Shown piece by piece: positions 27,227 through 36,874 of a stretch of 64,000 bases of DNA. This DNA is from Elusimicrobiota bacterium (GTDB lineage: Bacteria; Elusimicrobiota; Endomicrobiia; Endomicrobiales; Endomicrobiaceae). The translations under genes and the position numbers were made by a program. The DNA is taken from the NCBI GenBank assembly GCA_017528425.1, contig JAFXOV010000031.1, positions 1 to 64,000 of the forward strand, written 5' to 3'. Below the pieces are notes generated by a model that had not been told where the DNA came from, made no database searches, and was given only the letters and a program-made list of their open reading frames with translations. Position 1 is the stretch's first letter. Each line of letters begins with the position of its first letter.

Positions 27227-27258
27227 AAAGGTATTTGAAATTTTATTGTATCTCTTAT

Positions 27259-27345
27259 GGAGAGATGGCCGAGTGGTTGAAGGCGGTAGTCTCGAAAACT
27301 GCTATAGGGGGAACTCTATCGAGGGTTCGAATCCCTCTCTCTCCG
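27259..27345 (+). tRNA. tRNA-Ser (CGA)
   Basis: Acceptor GGAGAGA pairs with TCTCTCC, followed by G discriminator at 27345. The D-arm begins GCCGAGTGGTTGAAGGC. The anticodon loop is CTCGAAA (anticodon CGA). A long class II variable arm follows, and the T-arm is GAGGG-TTCGAAT-CCCTC. The 3' CCA is not encoded (GTATCC follows), which fits the CCA-adding enzyme gene just downstream. Confidence 0.97.
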
Positions 27346-27433
27346 TATCCTTTCAGATTTTTTAAATCGAAGAAATTTAAAATGTTGTATTGTTTTGAAA
27401 AAGGTTTTTTATTTTAAAATTAAAATATAAAAA

Positions 27434-28786
27434 ATGAAATCTTTGAAAATACCTCAAACTTATCAATCTGTAGTTGAAAAACTTATCAAAATAGCAAAAG
27501 ATAACAATTTTATTATTTATGCTGTCGGCGGTTTTGTCAGAGATATTATTCTAAAAAGAGAACCGAACGATTTGGATATTATGGTTGAAGGAGAAAATGC
27601 AGGTATAGAATTTTCCAAAATAGTTGCCGCCGAATTAAATATACACCCGCCTATAACATTCGAAAAATTTGCGACATCAAAACTTATCATTGAAGATAAA
27701 GAAATAGAGTTCATAATGCCCAGAAAAGAGTATTATGATAAAAATTCCAGAAATCCTCAAACGGAAATCGGGACATTGGAACAAGACGCATTAAGAAGGG
27801 ATTTTACCGTCAATGCATTGTTTTTGAAATTGAATGATTTTGAATTGCTGGATTTAACAAAAAACGGTTTACAGGATATCGAGGCCAAAATAATCAGAGT
27901 TACCGATGAATCTGCTTCGGATATAATTTTCGAACAGGATCCGTTAAGAATCTTAAGAGCAGTCAGACAAGCTTTTCAACTAAATTTTAAGATAGAACCT
28001 AAAACATATCAAAGTATGAAAAATAAAGTCGGCCGAATAACAATTGTTTCAGGTGAAAGAATAGCCGAAGAAATAAACAAAATATTATTACTGGAAAAGC
28101 CTTCGAAAGCATTTGATATGCTTGACGATATAGGTTTGCTTGGTATTTTATTTCCGGAATTAAAACAAACACAAAATGTTCTGCAACCAAAACCGTATCA
28201 TGATAAAGATGTTTACAATCATACTATGGATGTTGTAGATAAAATAAAACCGGATTTGTTGCTAAGGATGGCGGCTCTGTTTCATGATGTAGGGAAACCT
28301 GAAACGCGAGCGGTAAACGGTGATAAAATTTCTTTTATAAATCATGAAACCGTAAGCTCGGAATTAACTAAACAAATTTTGGTAAGATTAAAGTATCCGA
28401 TGGATTTTATAAAAAAAGTTTGTTTCTTGATACAAAATCACATGTATCCGAAAATGTATAATTCTGATTGGAAAGATTCGGCGGTAAGAAGATTTGCGAA
28501 TAAGATGGGGGATAATACTGAAAATATAAGATTATTGAATATTGCCGATGATAAAACTTTTAAAAACGAACTTTTTGATAGAGTTGAACTTTTGAAGCAG
28601 AAAAAGATGCTTATGCCTGAAGAAGAATTGTTTAATGGTAACGAGTTAATCGAAATTTTTAATAAGCCTGCGGGAAAGTGGATAAACGATGTAAAAGAAC
28701 ATATAAGAAATTTACAATTTGAAAATCCTAAAATAACAAAAGAAGAAGTTTTGAAAAAATTAAAAAACTTGTTGAAAATACAATAG
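27434..28786 (+). CDS. CCA tRNA nucleotidyltransferase / poly(A) polymerase family with HD domain
   Basis: 450 residues. The nucleotidyltransferase head has AVGGFVRDIILKREPNDLDIMVEG with the two catalytic Asp of the DLD motif, then RRDFTVNALF and the RILRAVRQAFQLNFKIEP neck. The C-terminal half carries an HD metal-dependent phosphohydrolase motif (LFHDVGKPETR, with NH further on). It is expected to add or repair the CCA end of tRNAs, needed here because the adjacent tRNA-Ser gene lacks an encoded CCA. Separate A-adding and CC-adding enzymes exist in some lineages and cannot be excluded. No clear ribosome site precedes the ATG. Confidence 0.93.
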   Translation: MKSLKIPQTYQSVVEKLIKIAKDNNFIIYAVGGFVRDIILKREPNDLDIMVEGENAGIEFSKIVAAELNIHPPITFEKFATSKLIIEDKEIEFIMPRKEYYDKNSRNPQTEIGTLEQDALRRDFTVNALFLKLNDFELLDLTKNGLQDIEAKIIRVTDESASDIIFEQDPLRILRAVRQAFQLNFKIEPKTYQSMKNKVGRITIVSGERIAEEINKILLLEKPSKAFDMLDDIGLLGILFPELKQTQNVLQPKPYHDKDVYNHTMDVVDKIKPDLLLRMAALFHDVGKPETRAVNGDKISFINHETVSSELTKQILVRLKYPMDFIKKVCFLIQNHMYPKMYNSDWKDSAVRRFANKMGDNTENIRLLNIADDKTFKNELFDRVELLKQKKMLMPEEELFNGNELIEIFNKPAGKWINDVKEHIRNLQFENPKITKEEVLKKLKNLLKIQ

Positions 28787-28801
28787 ATATAATGGTATAA
28801 T
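28772..28801 (+). promoter_or_regulatory. Candidate promoter of the small-membrane/TPR operon
   Basis: TTGAAA (28772-28777), 18 bases, TATAAT (28796-28801), overlapping the stop of the CCA-adding enzyme gene and 27 bases before the next start codon. Confidence 0.5.
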
Positions 28802-28828
28802 TATAAGAAAAGTTTAAGAGTGTAAAAT

Positions 28829-29050
28829 ATGGAAAATAACGAAGAAATAAAGCAAGAAGAAACACAAGTAGAAAATACGCAGGAAGAAGCAGTATCTGTG
28901 AAGCCAAAGACTTATGATGTTTTCGGGTTGCTTGCCGGGGCGGTATTTGGCCTTTTTCTTGCTGTTGTAGGTGTAACAGACGTTTTAATGGGTATTATTG
29001 TAGGTATGTTTCTCGGCTTGGTTATAGGTACATTTATTAAAAAGAAATAA
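28829..29050 (+). CDS. Small glycine-rich two-span membrane protein
   Basis: 73 residues. An acidic Glu/Gln-rich N-terminal tail of about 30 residues is followed by two closely spaced membrane helices (FGLLAGAVFGLFLAVVGV and MGIIVGMFLGLVIGTFI) with GxxxG packing motifs and a KKK end. I do not recognise a family. A candidate promoter lies just upstream and the gene is 19 bases ahead of the large TPR protein, so it may anchor or accompany it; that is inference. Confidence 0.75.
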   Translation: MENNEEIKQEETQVENTQEEAVSVKPKTYDVFGLLAGAVFGLFLAVVGVTDVLMGIIVGMFLGLVIGTFIKKK

Positions 29051-29069
29051 TTTTTGGGAGAAAACATAT

Positions 29070-32000
29070 ATGACCGTCGATTACAAGAAAAATATAGATT
29101 CTTTTATCAAAAAAACAGTGGAAGAAATTGAGTTCTATCCGGAAAAATATAAAATTAAAATCAACAAAATTTTAACCACGCAACAAAAAAAAGATTTGGA
29201 CAAGTTAATAGATTTATACACGGCAAGTATAGCTTATAATCCTACAGATGCATCTGCATATTATAGCAGAGGTATGGTTTATAACAAGAAGACTGACTAT
29301 AAAAACGCTCTCGCAGATTTCTCAAAAGCAATAGAGTTGGATAAAAATTTTACTTTTGCTTATATTGCAAGAGGTAAAACTTATGTGTTTTTAAAAGACT
29401 TTGCTTCATCGGAGCAAGACTTTAATAAGGCAATAGAACTTAATCCTCAAAATCCGAGTGTATATACAACTTTAGGAAACATAAGAATAATTCAAAACTT
29501 ATTTAATGAAGCCATAGAGTACTTTAATAAAGCAATAGAGTTAAATTCGGGAATAGAATCTGCCTTTTACGGACGAGCTATGGCACATAGAGGACTATTG
29601 CAATATCAACAAGCAATAAAAGATTTCACAAAAGCCATAGAATTAAACAAAAAAGACAGTTATGCATTTTGTAACAGAGGAATAACTTTTGCCAATATTG
29701 AATGTTTGGACGATGCAATAAAAGATTTTGATGAAGCATTAAAACTAAGGCCGGAAGACGTATATATTCTTAACAACAAAGGTCTTGCTCACAGAAAAAA
29801 ATTGGAAGAAGATGCTGCCGAAGAATGTTTTAAAGCTGCCATGGAAATGATGCCTGAGGACAGTTATGCTTATTACAATTTGGGTAATTTACACAGAGAA
29901 CAAGGATTAGATGATAAAGCTTTCAAACTTTATTCCGAAGCAATAGATTTAGATTATTCTTTTGGTCCGGCATACATTGCAAAAGCGAGTATTCTTATTT
30001 CTAAAAATGAAATTCAAAAAGCGGTTGAAGAACTTCTTCAAGCTATAGAATTTATGGATAAAAGCTTTATCTGTTTTGCATTTTTAGGATACATAAACAT
30101 ATTAAACGAAGATTATAAGAACGCTATTATAAATCTAAAAAAATCGATAGAAATGGATGAATATAAAAATCCTGAATTGTTTTATTGTTGCGGTTTAAGT
30201 TATTTCTTTACGGACGATATTACTGCGGCAGAAAGCTATTTTGTAAAGGCTATAGACCTTTCTTATGAAACTCCCGAAATATTGTTTGCGTATGCAACAT
30301 GTTTAATTAAGTTAAACAAATATGGCGATGCAATAAAATACCTTACGGAAATAATAGAAAAAGATCCTTCGATTATCGAAGCATACTATTGGAGAGGAGT
30401 TTCTTATACGAATATAAGAAATTATAATCTTGCATTAGATGATTTCAGAAAAACCATAAGTTCGGACTATCTGTTAAAGGAAAGTAACTTTTACTTGGGA
30501 CTTTGCTATTTAAATATATCCGAAAACAACAATGCTTTGGAATATTTTGATAAAGCGGTTTCTTTAGGATATGATGATGTGTCGGTATACAAAAAAAGAG
30601 CATTGGTATTGGCAAAGTTAGGCTATAATGATAAGGCTTTGGATGATTTAAATAAAGTTTTGGAACAGAAGGGAGATGATGCCGAATCTTACCTTTGCAG
30701 AGCAAAGATACTTGTTATTATGAAACTTTATGATGAAGCCGAAAATGATGTCGTTAAAGTTTTGGAAATCGACGGAAGTAATCAAGAAGCTGTATTGTTG
30801 AATATAAAAATTAAATTCTTAAGAGAAGATTATGAGTCTTGTATCAGTTTTGCATCTGTTTTCTTAGAAGAAAATTTACAAAATGTAGAATGTTTAAAGT
30901 TAAGAGCAGATTCTTATGTTAAAGTTGAAGAATTACAAAAAGCTCTCATGGATTATACAAAAATAATAACATTGGATCCCGAAAAAGAGGAGTATTATTT
31001 AAGAAGAATAAATATATATATTAAGATGAAAGCATATTCCGAAGCTTTGGCGGATATAGATTTCTTGTTAAATATCGATGATAATAATGCATGCATATAT
31101 TTTTACAAAGGGATAATAAACAGAAACAGAGGGGAAGTTATCGATGCATTAAAGAATTATGATATTGCATTGAAAATTCTAAGCACAAACAAAGTTTTAG
31201 ATTTGGATAGTGAAATATTGGAAACGAAAAGATATTTTTATTCCGAAAAGAAAAAAGTAAAAGAGAAAGCAAAAACAAAAGAGAAAAAAAGTTCTTCCAG
31301 AAGTATATTCGGTATTAAGAAGAATACAAAAAGTGTAGCAAAACAAGACGTTGTTGTTGAAGAAAAGCAAGAAATTAAACAAGAAATTAAAGAAAATATT
31401 ATCGATACCGAAAATGAACGTATAGAAGACAATAATAACGTAAATACAAATGTAAATATAAATACACCGGAACCAATTTTGTCCGAAGAAAAAGAGTTTA
31501 CGGTAAGTAATGAGCAAAATAGTTTGGTTGCAGAATCAAAAGAAATAACAAACGATATAGTTCCCGGTGAACAACAAAGTCCAAATATTGAAGAAATTGT
31601 TGAACCTCCAATTCAAGAAAAAGTTGAAACACTTGATGAAAACAAAGAGGTTGTGACCGAGAATGCAGTTCCTGTCGTTCCGGAAGAAAACAACATTACT
31701 CCTGTTGTTGATAAACAGACGGAACCTAAAAAAGAAGAGGTTTTTTATGATATTAAACAGTTGGACAAATTGATAAAAGAAAATAAAACAAATTCTTTAT
31801 ACTATCAAAAAAGAGCAGACTTATATTTTGAACAGTCAAAATTTAAAGATGCAATAAAAGATTATGACATGGCAATTAAATATTCCGAAGAAAAAAGTCC
31901 GGAATTATATAAAAAGAAATGTAAGGCTTTTACGGCATTAAAGAAATATAAAGATGCAATAGAAAGTCTTAACAAAATTATAGATATGGGTGAGGGTGAT

Positions 32001-33497
32001 GCCGATTTATATTATGAAAAAGCGTTGTTATACCAATCACTTAAGGATTCATCAAATTATCTCAAGAATATAAATTTGGCTTTGGATTTTGACCCGACGT
32101 ATGACGATGCCTATTTGTCGAGAATAAATTATTATGTTAGTAAAGCGGAATATCTTGATGCTTACAGTGATGCGAAACAAGTAAGCGGTTTTGAGTTGAA
32201 GGTTGACAATAAATTTTTGTTGGCCAAAATCTGTTTTCAATTAAAAAAGTATTCGGAAGTTATTTCTTTGTTAACTTCCATATACGAAGCAAAAAAACAG
32301 GAAAAAGAAACGGATTTTTATTTGGGTGTCAGTTTTGCTGAAATGGGGGATTATGAAAATTCCGTTAAATATTTAACCAAAGCAATGGATAGCGGGTATA
32401 AAGATAAGAGATTGTTCTATTTCTTGGCAAAAGCCAATTTTAATAAACAAAACTTCAAAGTTGCTTTGGATTTCTTAAATAATGCCATAAAAATGGATTC
32501 TTCAAATTATGAATACTATTGGACAAGAGCTAAAGTATATTATGAATTGAATAATATAAAGTTATCATTGCAAGATTATACTAAAGCCGTAAAACTCAAT
32601 TCCAAGGATAAAGACTTGTTGTTGGAAAAGATAGATATTTTGGAAAAGAACAACAAAAAAGAGGATGCTGTATCTGATTATTCCAAGTTGATACAACTTG
32701 ACGGGAAAGACGGACTTTTATTTTATAAAAGAGGTTTGATGTATCAACAGCTGGGTAAAAAGAAAGAAGCCGAAAAGGATTTTTCTCAAGCAAAAGCTTT
32801 GGGAATAAAACCTGAACAAGATGAGATTACCGTTGATATTAAAAAAGAAGAAATTATTACCAAAGAAGAAATAATTGAAACTAAACAAGAAGCAAAACAA
32901 ATTTATCAAAATACTCAAACACAAAATATTCAAACCGAACAAGCTGCATATCAACAGCAAACTATTGATAACAATAGAATTCAAGAACTTAAACAAATGA
33001 ACGAGAACGAAATGAAGGCAAATACCGGAAAAATAAACGCATCTGCAAGTATGATACATTTGAACAGAGGTAATATAAATTTCAGAAAACAAAAATATGA
33101 AGAAGCTGTTTCGGAATTAGATAAAGCGGTTTCATTTAACTATAAAGATCCGCAATGCTATCTTTTAAGAGCAGAAGTTTATATTGAAATGAAAAATTTT
33201 GATTATGCAATAAAAGATTTGCTTATGGTTATAGAATTATCTCCTAAAGCCACTTTTGCGTATTCGAAGATAGCAGATATTTATAAAATGAATAATAATT
33301 TTGAACAGGCAAAATCTTTTTATACAAAAGCAATAGATATAAATCCGAAGTTTGCTTCCGCATATTTTGGTTTGGCTGAAATTTATGAAAAGAACAAACA
33401 AATAGATTTAGCTATTGAAAAATATAAAGAAGCTGCAAATCTTGACGTAAAATTGGCGAAAGAATGCCACATGAAAATAGCTGAATTAAATTCTTAA
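29070..33497 (+). CDS. 1475-residue cytoplasmic TPR-repeat protein
   Basis: No signal peptide or membrane span. Roughly residues 40-715 hold about twenty consecutive TPR-like units (for example YKNALADFSKAIELDKNFT, LFNEAIEYFNKAIELNSGI). A charged, disordered-looking linker follows (about 720-890), with a Lys-rich basic patch (EKAKTKEKKSSSRSIFG) and then Glu/Val/Asn-rich sequence. A second TPR block runs about 890-1240, a Gln/Thr-rich spacer about 1245-1320, and a short third block to the end. Such proteins are scaffolds; the client is unknown. Repeat units share DNA similarity, which risks assembly error and copy-number change. It is followed after one base by the ankyrin gene. Confidence 0.92.
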   Translation: MTVDYKKNIDSFIKKTVEEIEFYPEKYKIKINKILTTQQKKDLDKLIDLYTASIAYNPTDASAYYSRGMVYNKKTDYKNALADFSKAIELDKNFTFAYIARGKTYVFLKDFASSEQDFNKAIELNPQNPSVYTTLGNIRIIQNLFNEAIEYFNKAIELNSGIESAFYGRAMAHRGLLQYQQAIKDFTKAIELNKKDSYAFCNRGITFANIECLDDAIKDFDEALKLRPEDVYILNNKGLAHRKKLEEDAAEECFKAAMEMMPEDSYAYYNLGNLHREQGLDDKAFKLYSEAIDLDYSFGPAYIAKASILISKNEIQKAVEELLQAIEFMDKSFICFAFLGYINILNEDYKNAIINLKKSIEMDEYKNPELFYCCGLSYFFTDDITAAESYFVKAIDLSYETPEILFAYATCLIKLNKYGDAIKYLTEIIEKDPSIIEAYYWRGVSYTNIRNYNLALDDFRKTISSDYLLKESNFYLGLCYLNISENNNALEYFDKAVSLGYDDVSVYKKRALVLAKLGYNDKALDDLNKVLEQKGDDAESYLCRAKILVIMKLYDEAENDVVKVLEIDGSNQEAVLLNIKIKFLREDYESCISFASVFLEENLQNVECLKLRADSYVKVEELQKALMDYTKIITLDPEKEEYYLRRINIYIKMKAYSEALADIDFLLNIDDNNACIYFYKGIINRNRGEVIDALKNYDIALKILSTNKVLDLDSEILETKRYFYSEKKKVKEKAKTKEKKSSSRSIFGIKKNTKSVAKQDVVVEEKQEIKQEIKENIIDTENERIEDNNNVNTNVNINTPEPILSEEKEFTVSNEQNSLVAESKEITNDIVPGEQQSPNIEEIVEPPIQEKVETLDENKEVVTENAVPVVPEENNITPVVDKQTEPKKEEVFYDIKQLDKLIKENKTNSLYYQKRADLYFEQSKFKDAIKDYDMAIKYSEEKSPELYKKKCKAFTALKKYKDAIESLNKIIDMGEGDADLYYEKALLYQSLKDSSNYLKNINLALDFDPTYDDAYLSRINYYVSKAEYLDAYSDAKQVSGFELKVDNKFLLAKICFQLKKYSEVISLLTSIYEAKKQEKETDFYLGVSFAEMGDYENSVKYLTKAMDSGYKDKRLFYFLAKANFNKQNFKVALDFLNNAIKMDSSNYEYYWTRAKVYYELNNIKLSLQDYTKAVKLNSKDKDLLLEKIDILEKNNKKEDAVSDYSKLIQLDGKDGLLFYKRGLMYQQLGKKKEAEKDFSQAKALGIKPEQDEITVDIKKEEIITKEEIIETKQEAKQIYQNTQTQNIQTEQAAYQQQTIDNNRIQELKQMNENEMKANTGKINASASMIHLNRGNINFRKQKYEEAVSELDKAVSFNYKDPQCYLLRAEVYIEMKNFDYAIKDLLMVIELSPKATFAYSKIADIYKMNNNFEQAKSFYTKAIDINPKFASAYFGLAEIYEKNKQIDLAIEKYKEAANLDVKLAKECHMKIAELNS

Positions 33498-33498
33498 A

Positions 33499-34812
33499 AT
33501 GTTAAATAATAAAAAAATTCTTGTATTATTTTTTATTTTGTTTTCAACTTTTTCTTATTCGGCAACATTTAAATCCGAAACAATTGTGAATGCCGTAAAG
33601 CAAAACAATTTTGATATGGTTCGACAAAGCTTAAGAAAAGGTATTAGCCCGAATTCTCAAGATTCGATGGGTAATCCTATTTTGTTGACTGCAATAGGTA
33701 TGGGCTATTCGGATATATCGTCTTTGCTTATAAAAAACAGAGCAAATGTTAATGTTGCATATAACATGGGAATGAATTCTTTGATGTTGGCAATAAATAA
33801 AGGGATGGAAGATGTTGCAAAACAGTTAATAGACTACGGTGTTGATTTAAATACAAAATTACCTGATGGAACGACGGCTTTAATGATGGCTGCGGAAAGA
33901 GGGATGTTTAGTTTAGTGAAATATATGGTAAAGCATAATGTTGATATCAATGCAAAGACAAAAGGGGGTTTTACGGCTTCCGTTTTTGCAATGAAAAACG
34001 GACATAATGATATAGTGAGATATTTTAATAAAGTCGGAACCGTTCCGGGAACATTGGGGGAATCTATTCTTACTTCAAATATTCGTTTGGCGGAAAGATT
34101 TATTGCTTACGGCTCTGATATAGATGAAAAAGGAATACAAGGAAAAACTCCTTTAATAATAGCTTTTGACAGTAATGATTATGATATGGCTGCTTTTTTA
34201 ATATCAAAAGGAGCGGATATTAATGCTGCCGATGACAGCGGTGTAACACCGATTATATCTGCCTGTGCTGCAAATAATATAGATTTGGTAAAGCTTGCAT
34301 TTACAACCGGAGCAGATATCAATGTTGCGGATGTAAATGGCATTACCCCGTTAATGTATGCGGTATACAAGTCGAACTATGATATAGCAAAAATGTTGGT
34401 GAAATATAATGCCGATGTTAATGTTTCCGATAATAACGGGACAACGCCGTTGGGTATTGCCGTAAGGATGGGAAATTTACAAATTGCACATTTGCTTGTT
34501 AAAAACGGAGCTTTAATTAATTACAAAGATGAGAATAATACAAGATTGTTAAATATTGCCGTGGATACAAATAATTTAGACATGGTTTCTTTTTTATTGG
34601 ATAGCGGAGCAAGGGTTAACGGTAAAGATGCAAGCGGAAAAACACCTTTGATATTGGCGGCATCAAAAGGTTATTTCGATGTGGCAAAAATTTTGTTGGA
34701 TAATGGTGCCAGAATGCATTCCAGTGATGATGAAGGTTTGACCGCTATGGATTATGTGAACAAAAATAAAGATTATAGTATGATAGAGCTTTTAAGAAGC
34801 AGAAGAAGATAA
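33499..34812 (+). CDS. Exported ankyrin-repeat protein
   Basis: 437 residues. A signal peptide (KKILVLFFILFSTFSYSA) is followed by about a dozen ankyrin repeats covering nearly the whole protein, with the GxTPLxxA core seen as GTTALMMAAERG, GKTPLIIAFDSN, GVTPIISACAAN, GITPLMYAVYKS and GKTPLILAASKG. Ankyrin arrays bind proteins. Because it is exported it could act in the periplasm, on the surface or, if the cell is host-associated, on host proteins; no secretion signal beyond Sec is seen. It starts one base after the TPR gene, so the two are one transcription unit. Confidence 0.92.
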   Translation: MLNNKKILVLFFILFSTFSYSATFKSETIVNAVKQNNFDMVRQSLRKGISPNSQDSMGNPILLTAIGMGYSDISSLLIKNRANVNVAYNMGMNSLMLAINKGMEDVAKQLIDYGVDLNTKLPDGTTALMMAAERGMFSLVKYMVKHNVDINAKTKGGFTASVFAMKNGHNDIVRYFNKVGTVPGTLGESILTSNIRLAERFIAYGSDIDEKGIQGKTPLIIAFDSNDYDMAAFLISKGADINAADDSGVTPIISACAANNIDLVKLAFTTGADINVADVNGITPLMYAVYKSNYDIAKMLVKYNADVNVSDNNGTTPLGIAVRMGNLQIAHLLVKNGALINYKDENNTRLLNIAVDTNNLDMVSFLLDSGARVNGKDASGKTPLILAASKGYFDVAKILLDNGARMHSSDDEGLTAMDYVNKNKDYSMIELLRSRRR

Positions 34813-34824
34813 GCTTTTTTTACA

Positions 34825-34854
34825 TTGATAAACATAGAAAAATAAATTTATTAT
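34825..34854 (+). promoter_or_regulatory. Candidate promoter of glgB
   Basis: TTGATA (34825-34830), 18 bases, TATTAT (34849-34854), 13 bases before the glgB start codon. The short leader makes this tentative. Confidence 0.35.
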
Positions 34855-34867
34855 AAAGGATAAAATT

Positions 34868-36784
34868 ATGGAAAATTATGTAAGACCTTTTTCATTGTTT
34901 TCGGAACAGGATATTTATCTTTTTAAAGAGGGAAGCCATTTCCAACTTTATAACTTGTTAGGTTCTCATCCGGTAAATTATGAAGGAAAAGACGGAGTTT
35001 ATTTTGCCGTGTGGGCACCTAATGCAAAGCATGTTTCCGTAATAGGTGATTTTAACTATTGGGATAAATATTCACATCCTTTAAATCCTCGAGGAGATTC
35101 TTCCGGTATTTGGGAAGGTTTTATTCCGTATTTAAAACAAGGTGACACTTACAAATATTTCATAGTTTCAAACTTCAATAATTATTCCGTTGAAAAGGCA
35201 GATCCGTATGCTTTTCATTGCGAAACACCTCAAAAAACCGGATCTAAAGTTTGGGACATTTCTTATACATGGAACGATAAAGAGTGGATGGATACAAGAT
35301 ATAAAAAGAACAGTATGAAATCTCCTATGTCCATCTATGAAGTACATTTGGGTTCCTGGAGAAGAAAACCGGAAGAAAATAACAGAATGTTGTCTTACAG
35401 AGAAATTGCTCCGTTACTTAGAGATTACTGCGTTGAAATGAATTTTACACATGTTGAGTTTTTGCCCGTGATGGAACATCCTTTTTATGCATCGTGGGGA
35501 TACCAAACCACGGGATATTTTGCTCCTACCAGCAGGTACGGAACCCCGCAGGATTTGATGTACTTGGTAGATTTGTTACATCAGGCCGGTATAGGTGTAA
35601 TATTGGATTGGGTTCCGTCGCATTTTCCTACCGATCAGCACGGACTTTCTTTTTTTGACGGAACATATTTGTACGAACATTCCGACAGGAGATTAGGTTT
35701 CCATCCCGATTGGAAAAGTGCAATATTTAATTACGGAAGGAATGAAGTAAAAGATTTCTTAATATCTTCCGCATTGTTCTGGTTAGACAAATATCATGTC
35801 GACGGAATAAGGGTAGATGCCGTTGCATCAATGTTGTATCTTGATTATTCGAGAAAAGACGGAGAATGGGTGGCAAACAAGTACGGCGGAAAAGAAAATA
35901 TCGATGCAATAGAATTTTTGAAAAGATTAAATCATGTCGTATACGAAAATCATAATGATGTTCAAATGATAGCAGAAGAATCGACCGCGTGGCCGATGGT
36001 TTCAAAACCTACATATTTGGGCGGTTTAGGTTTCGGTTTTAAATGGAATATGGGCTGGATGAACGATACGTTAAGATATTTTAAAACAGATCCTATATTC
36101 AGAAAATACAGACATACAAACTTAACTTTCAGTTTGTTATATGCATTTACGGAGCAATTCGTCTTACCTTTTTCACACGATGAGGTTACACAGGGTAAAG
36201 GATCTCTTATCGGAAAAATGCCGGGAGATGAATGGCAACAGTTTGCAAATTTAAGATTATTAATCGGTTATATGTATGGCCATCCCGGTAAAAAACTTTT
36301 GTTTATGGGTGCGGAATTCGGGCAAAAAAGAGAATGGTCTCATGATATGAGTTTGGAATGGCATGTTTTATGCTTTTGGCAACATTCCGGAATGCAAAGA
36401 TGGGTAAAAGATGTAAATGCAATATATAAGAACGAATCGGCTTTGTTTGAAGATGATAACAGTTGGAACGGATTTGAATGGATAGATTGTAACGATTCCG
36501 AAAATACTGTTTTAAGTTTTTTAAGAAAGTCACCGTCAACGGGAGATATGATAGTTTGTGTATGTAATTTCAATCCTGTTCCTAAATACAATTACAAAGT
36601 AGGTGTTCCAAAAGCAGGATATTGGAAAGAAATATTGAATAGTGATTCCGAAGCATATTTCGGAAGCAATATAGGTAATTTAGGTGGAGTAAATACAAAA
36701 GATTATTCTACTCATGCAAGACCATATACGATAGAAATTGCTTTGCCGCCGTTGGCAGCAGTATTTTTTAAGCACGAAGGATAG
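34868..36784 (+). CDS. glgB: 1,4-alpha-glucan branching enzyme
   Basis: 638 residues, the short form with one N-terminal CBM48 domain (VYFAVWAPNAKHVSVIGDFN). The GH13 barrel has WGYQTTGYFAPTSRYG, the nucleophile Asp317 in GIRVDAVASMLY, the acid/base Glu near 370 in MIAEESTAWP, and the transition-state Asp in PFSHDEVTQGKGSL, with a C-terminal beta domain. It moves alpha-1,4 chain ends to 1,6 positions in glycogen. With the GH57 enzyme it shows glycogen metabolism; glgA and glgC are not in the window. No signal peptide. Confidence 0.97.
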   Translation: MENYVRPFSLFSEQDIYLFKEGSHFQLYNLLGSHPVNYEGKDGVYFAVWAPNAKHVSVIGDFNYWDKYSHPLNPRGDSSGIWEGFIPYLKQGDTYKYFIVSNFNNYSVEKADPYAFHCETPQKTGSKVWDISYTWNDKEWMDTRYKKNSMKSPMSIYEVHLGSWRRKPEENNRMLSYREIAPLLRDYCVEMNFTHVEFLPVMEHPFYASWGYQTTGYFAPTSRYGTPQDLMYLVDLLHQAGIGVILDWVPSHFPTDQHGLSFFDGTYLYEHSDRRLGFHPDWKSAIFNYGRNEVKDFLISSALFWLDKYHVDGIRVDAVASMLYLDYSRKDGEWVANKYGGKENIDAIEFLKRLNHVVYENHNDVQMIAEESTAWPMVSKPTYLGGLGFGFKWNMGWMNDTLRYFKTDPIFRKYRHTNLTFSLLYAFTEQFVLPFSHDEVTQGKGSLIGKMPGDEWQQFANLRLLIGYMYGHPGKKLLFMGAEFGQKREWSHDMSLEWHVLCFWQHSGMQRWVKDVNAIYKNESALFEDDNSWNGFEWIDCNDSENTVLSFLRKSPSTGDMIVCVCNFNPVPKYNYKVGVPKAGYWKEILNSDSEAYFGSNIGNLGGVNTKDYSTHARPYTIEIALPPLAAVFFKHEG

Positions 36785-36788
36785 GGAA

Positions 36789-36857
36789 GTTTTTAGTTTT
36801 GTTTGTTTTCGCTTGACCACGAGTTTTAGAGGCAACCTAAAATAAAAAACTAAAAAC
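36789..36857 (+). repeat. Inverted repeat in the glgB-M48 gap
   Basis: GTTTTTAGTTTT (36789-36800) and AAAACTAAAAAC (36846-36857) are perfect 12-base inverted arms around 45 bases. The repeat lies just after the glgB stop and just before the ribosome site of the peptidase gene, so it could be a weak terminator or a leader structure. Confidence 0.55.
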
Positions 36858-36874
36858 TGTTTGGAGAAAATAAG

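Noticed and set aside
27235-27417. Plus-strand 60-codon open frame with EMAEWLKAV
   Set aside because: It lies over the tRNA-Ser gene; this is the familiar false peptide read from serine tRNA sequence.
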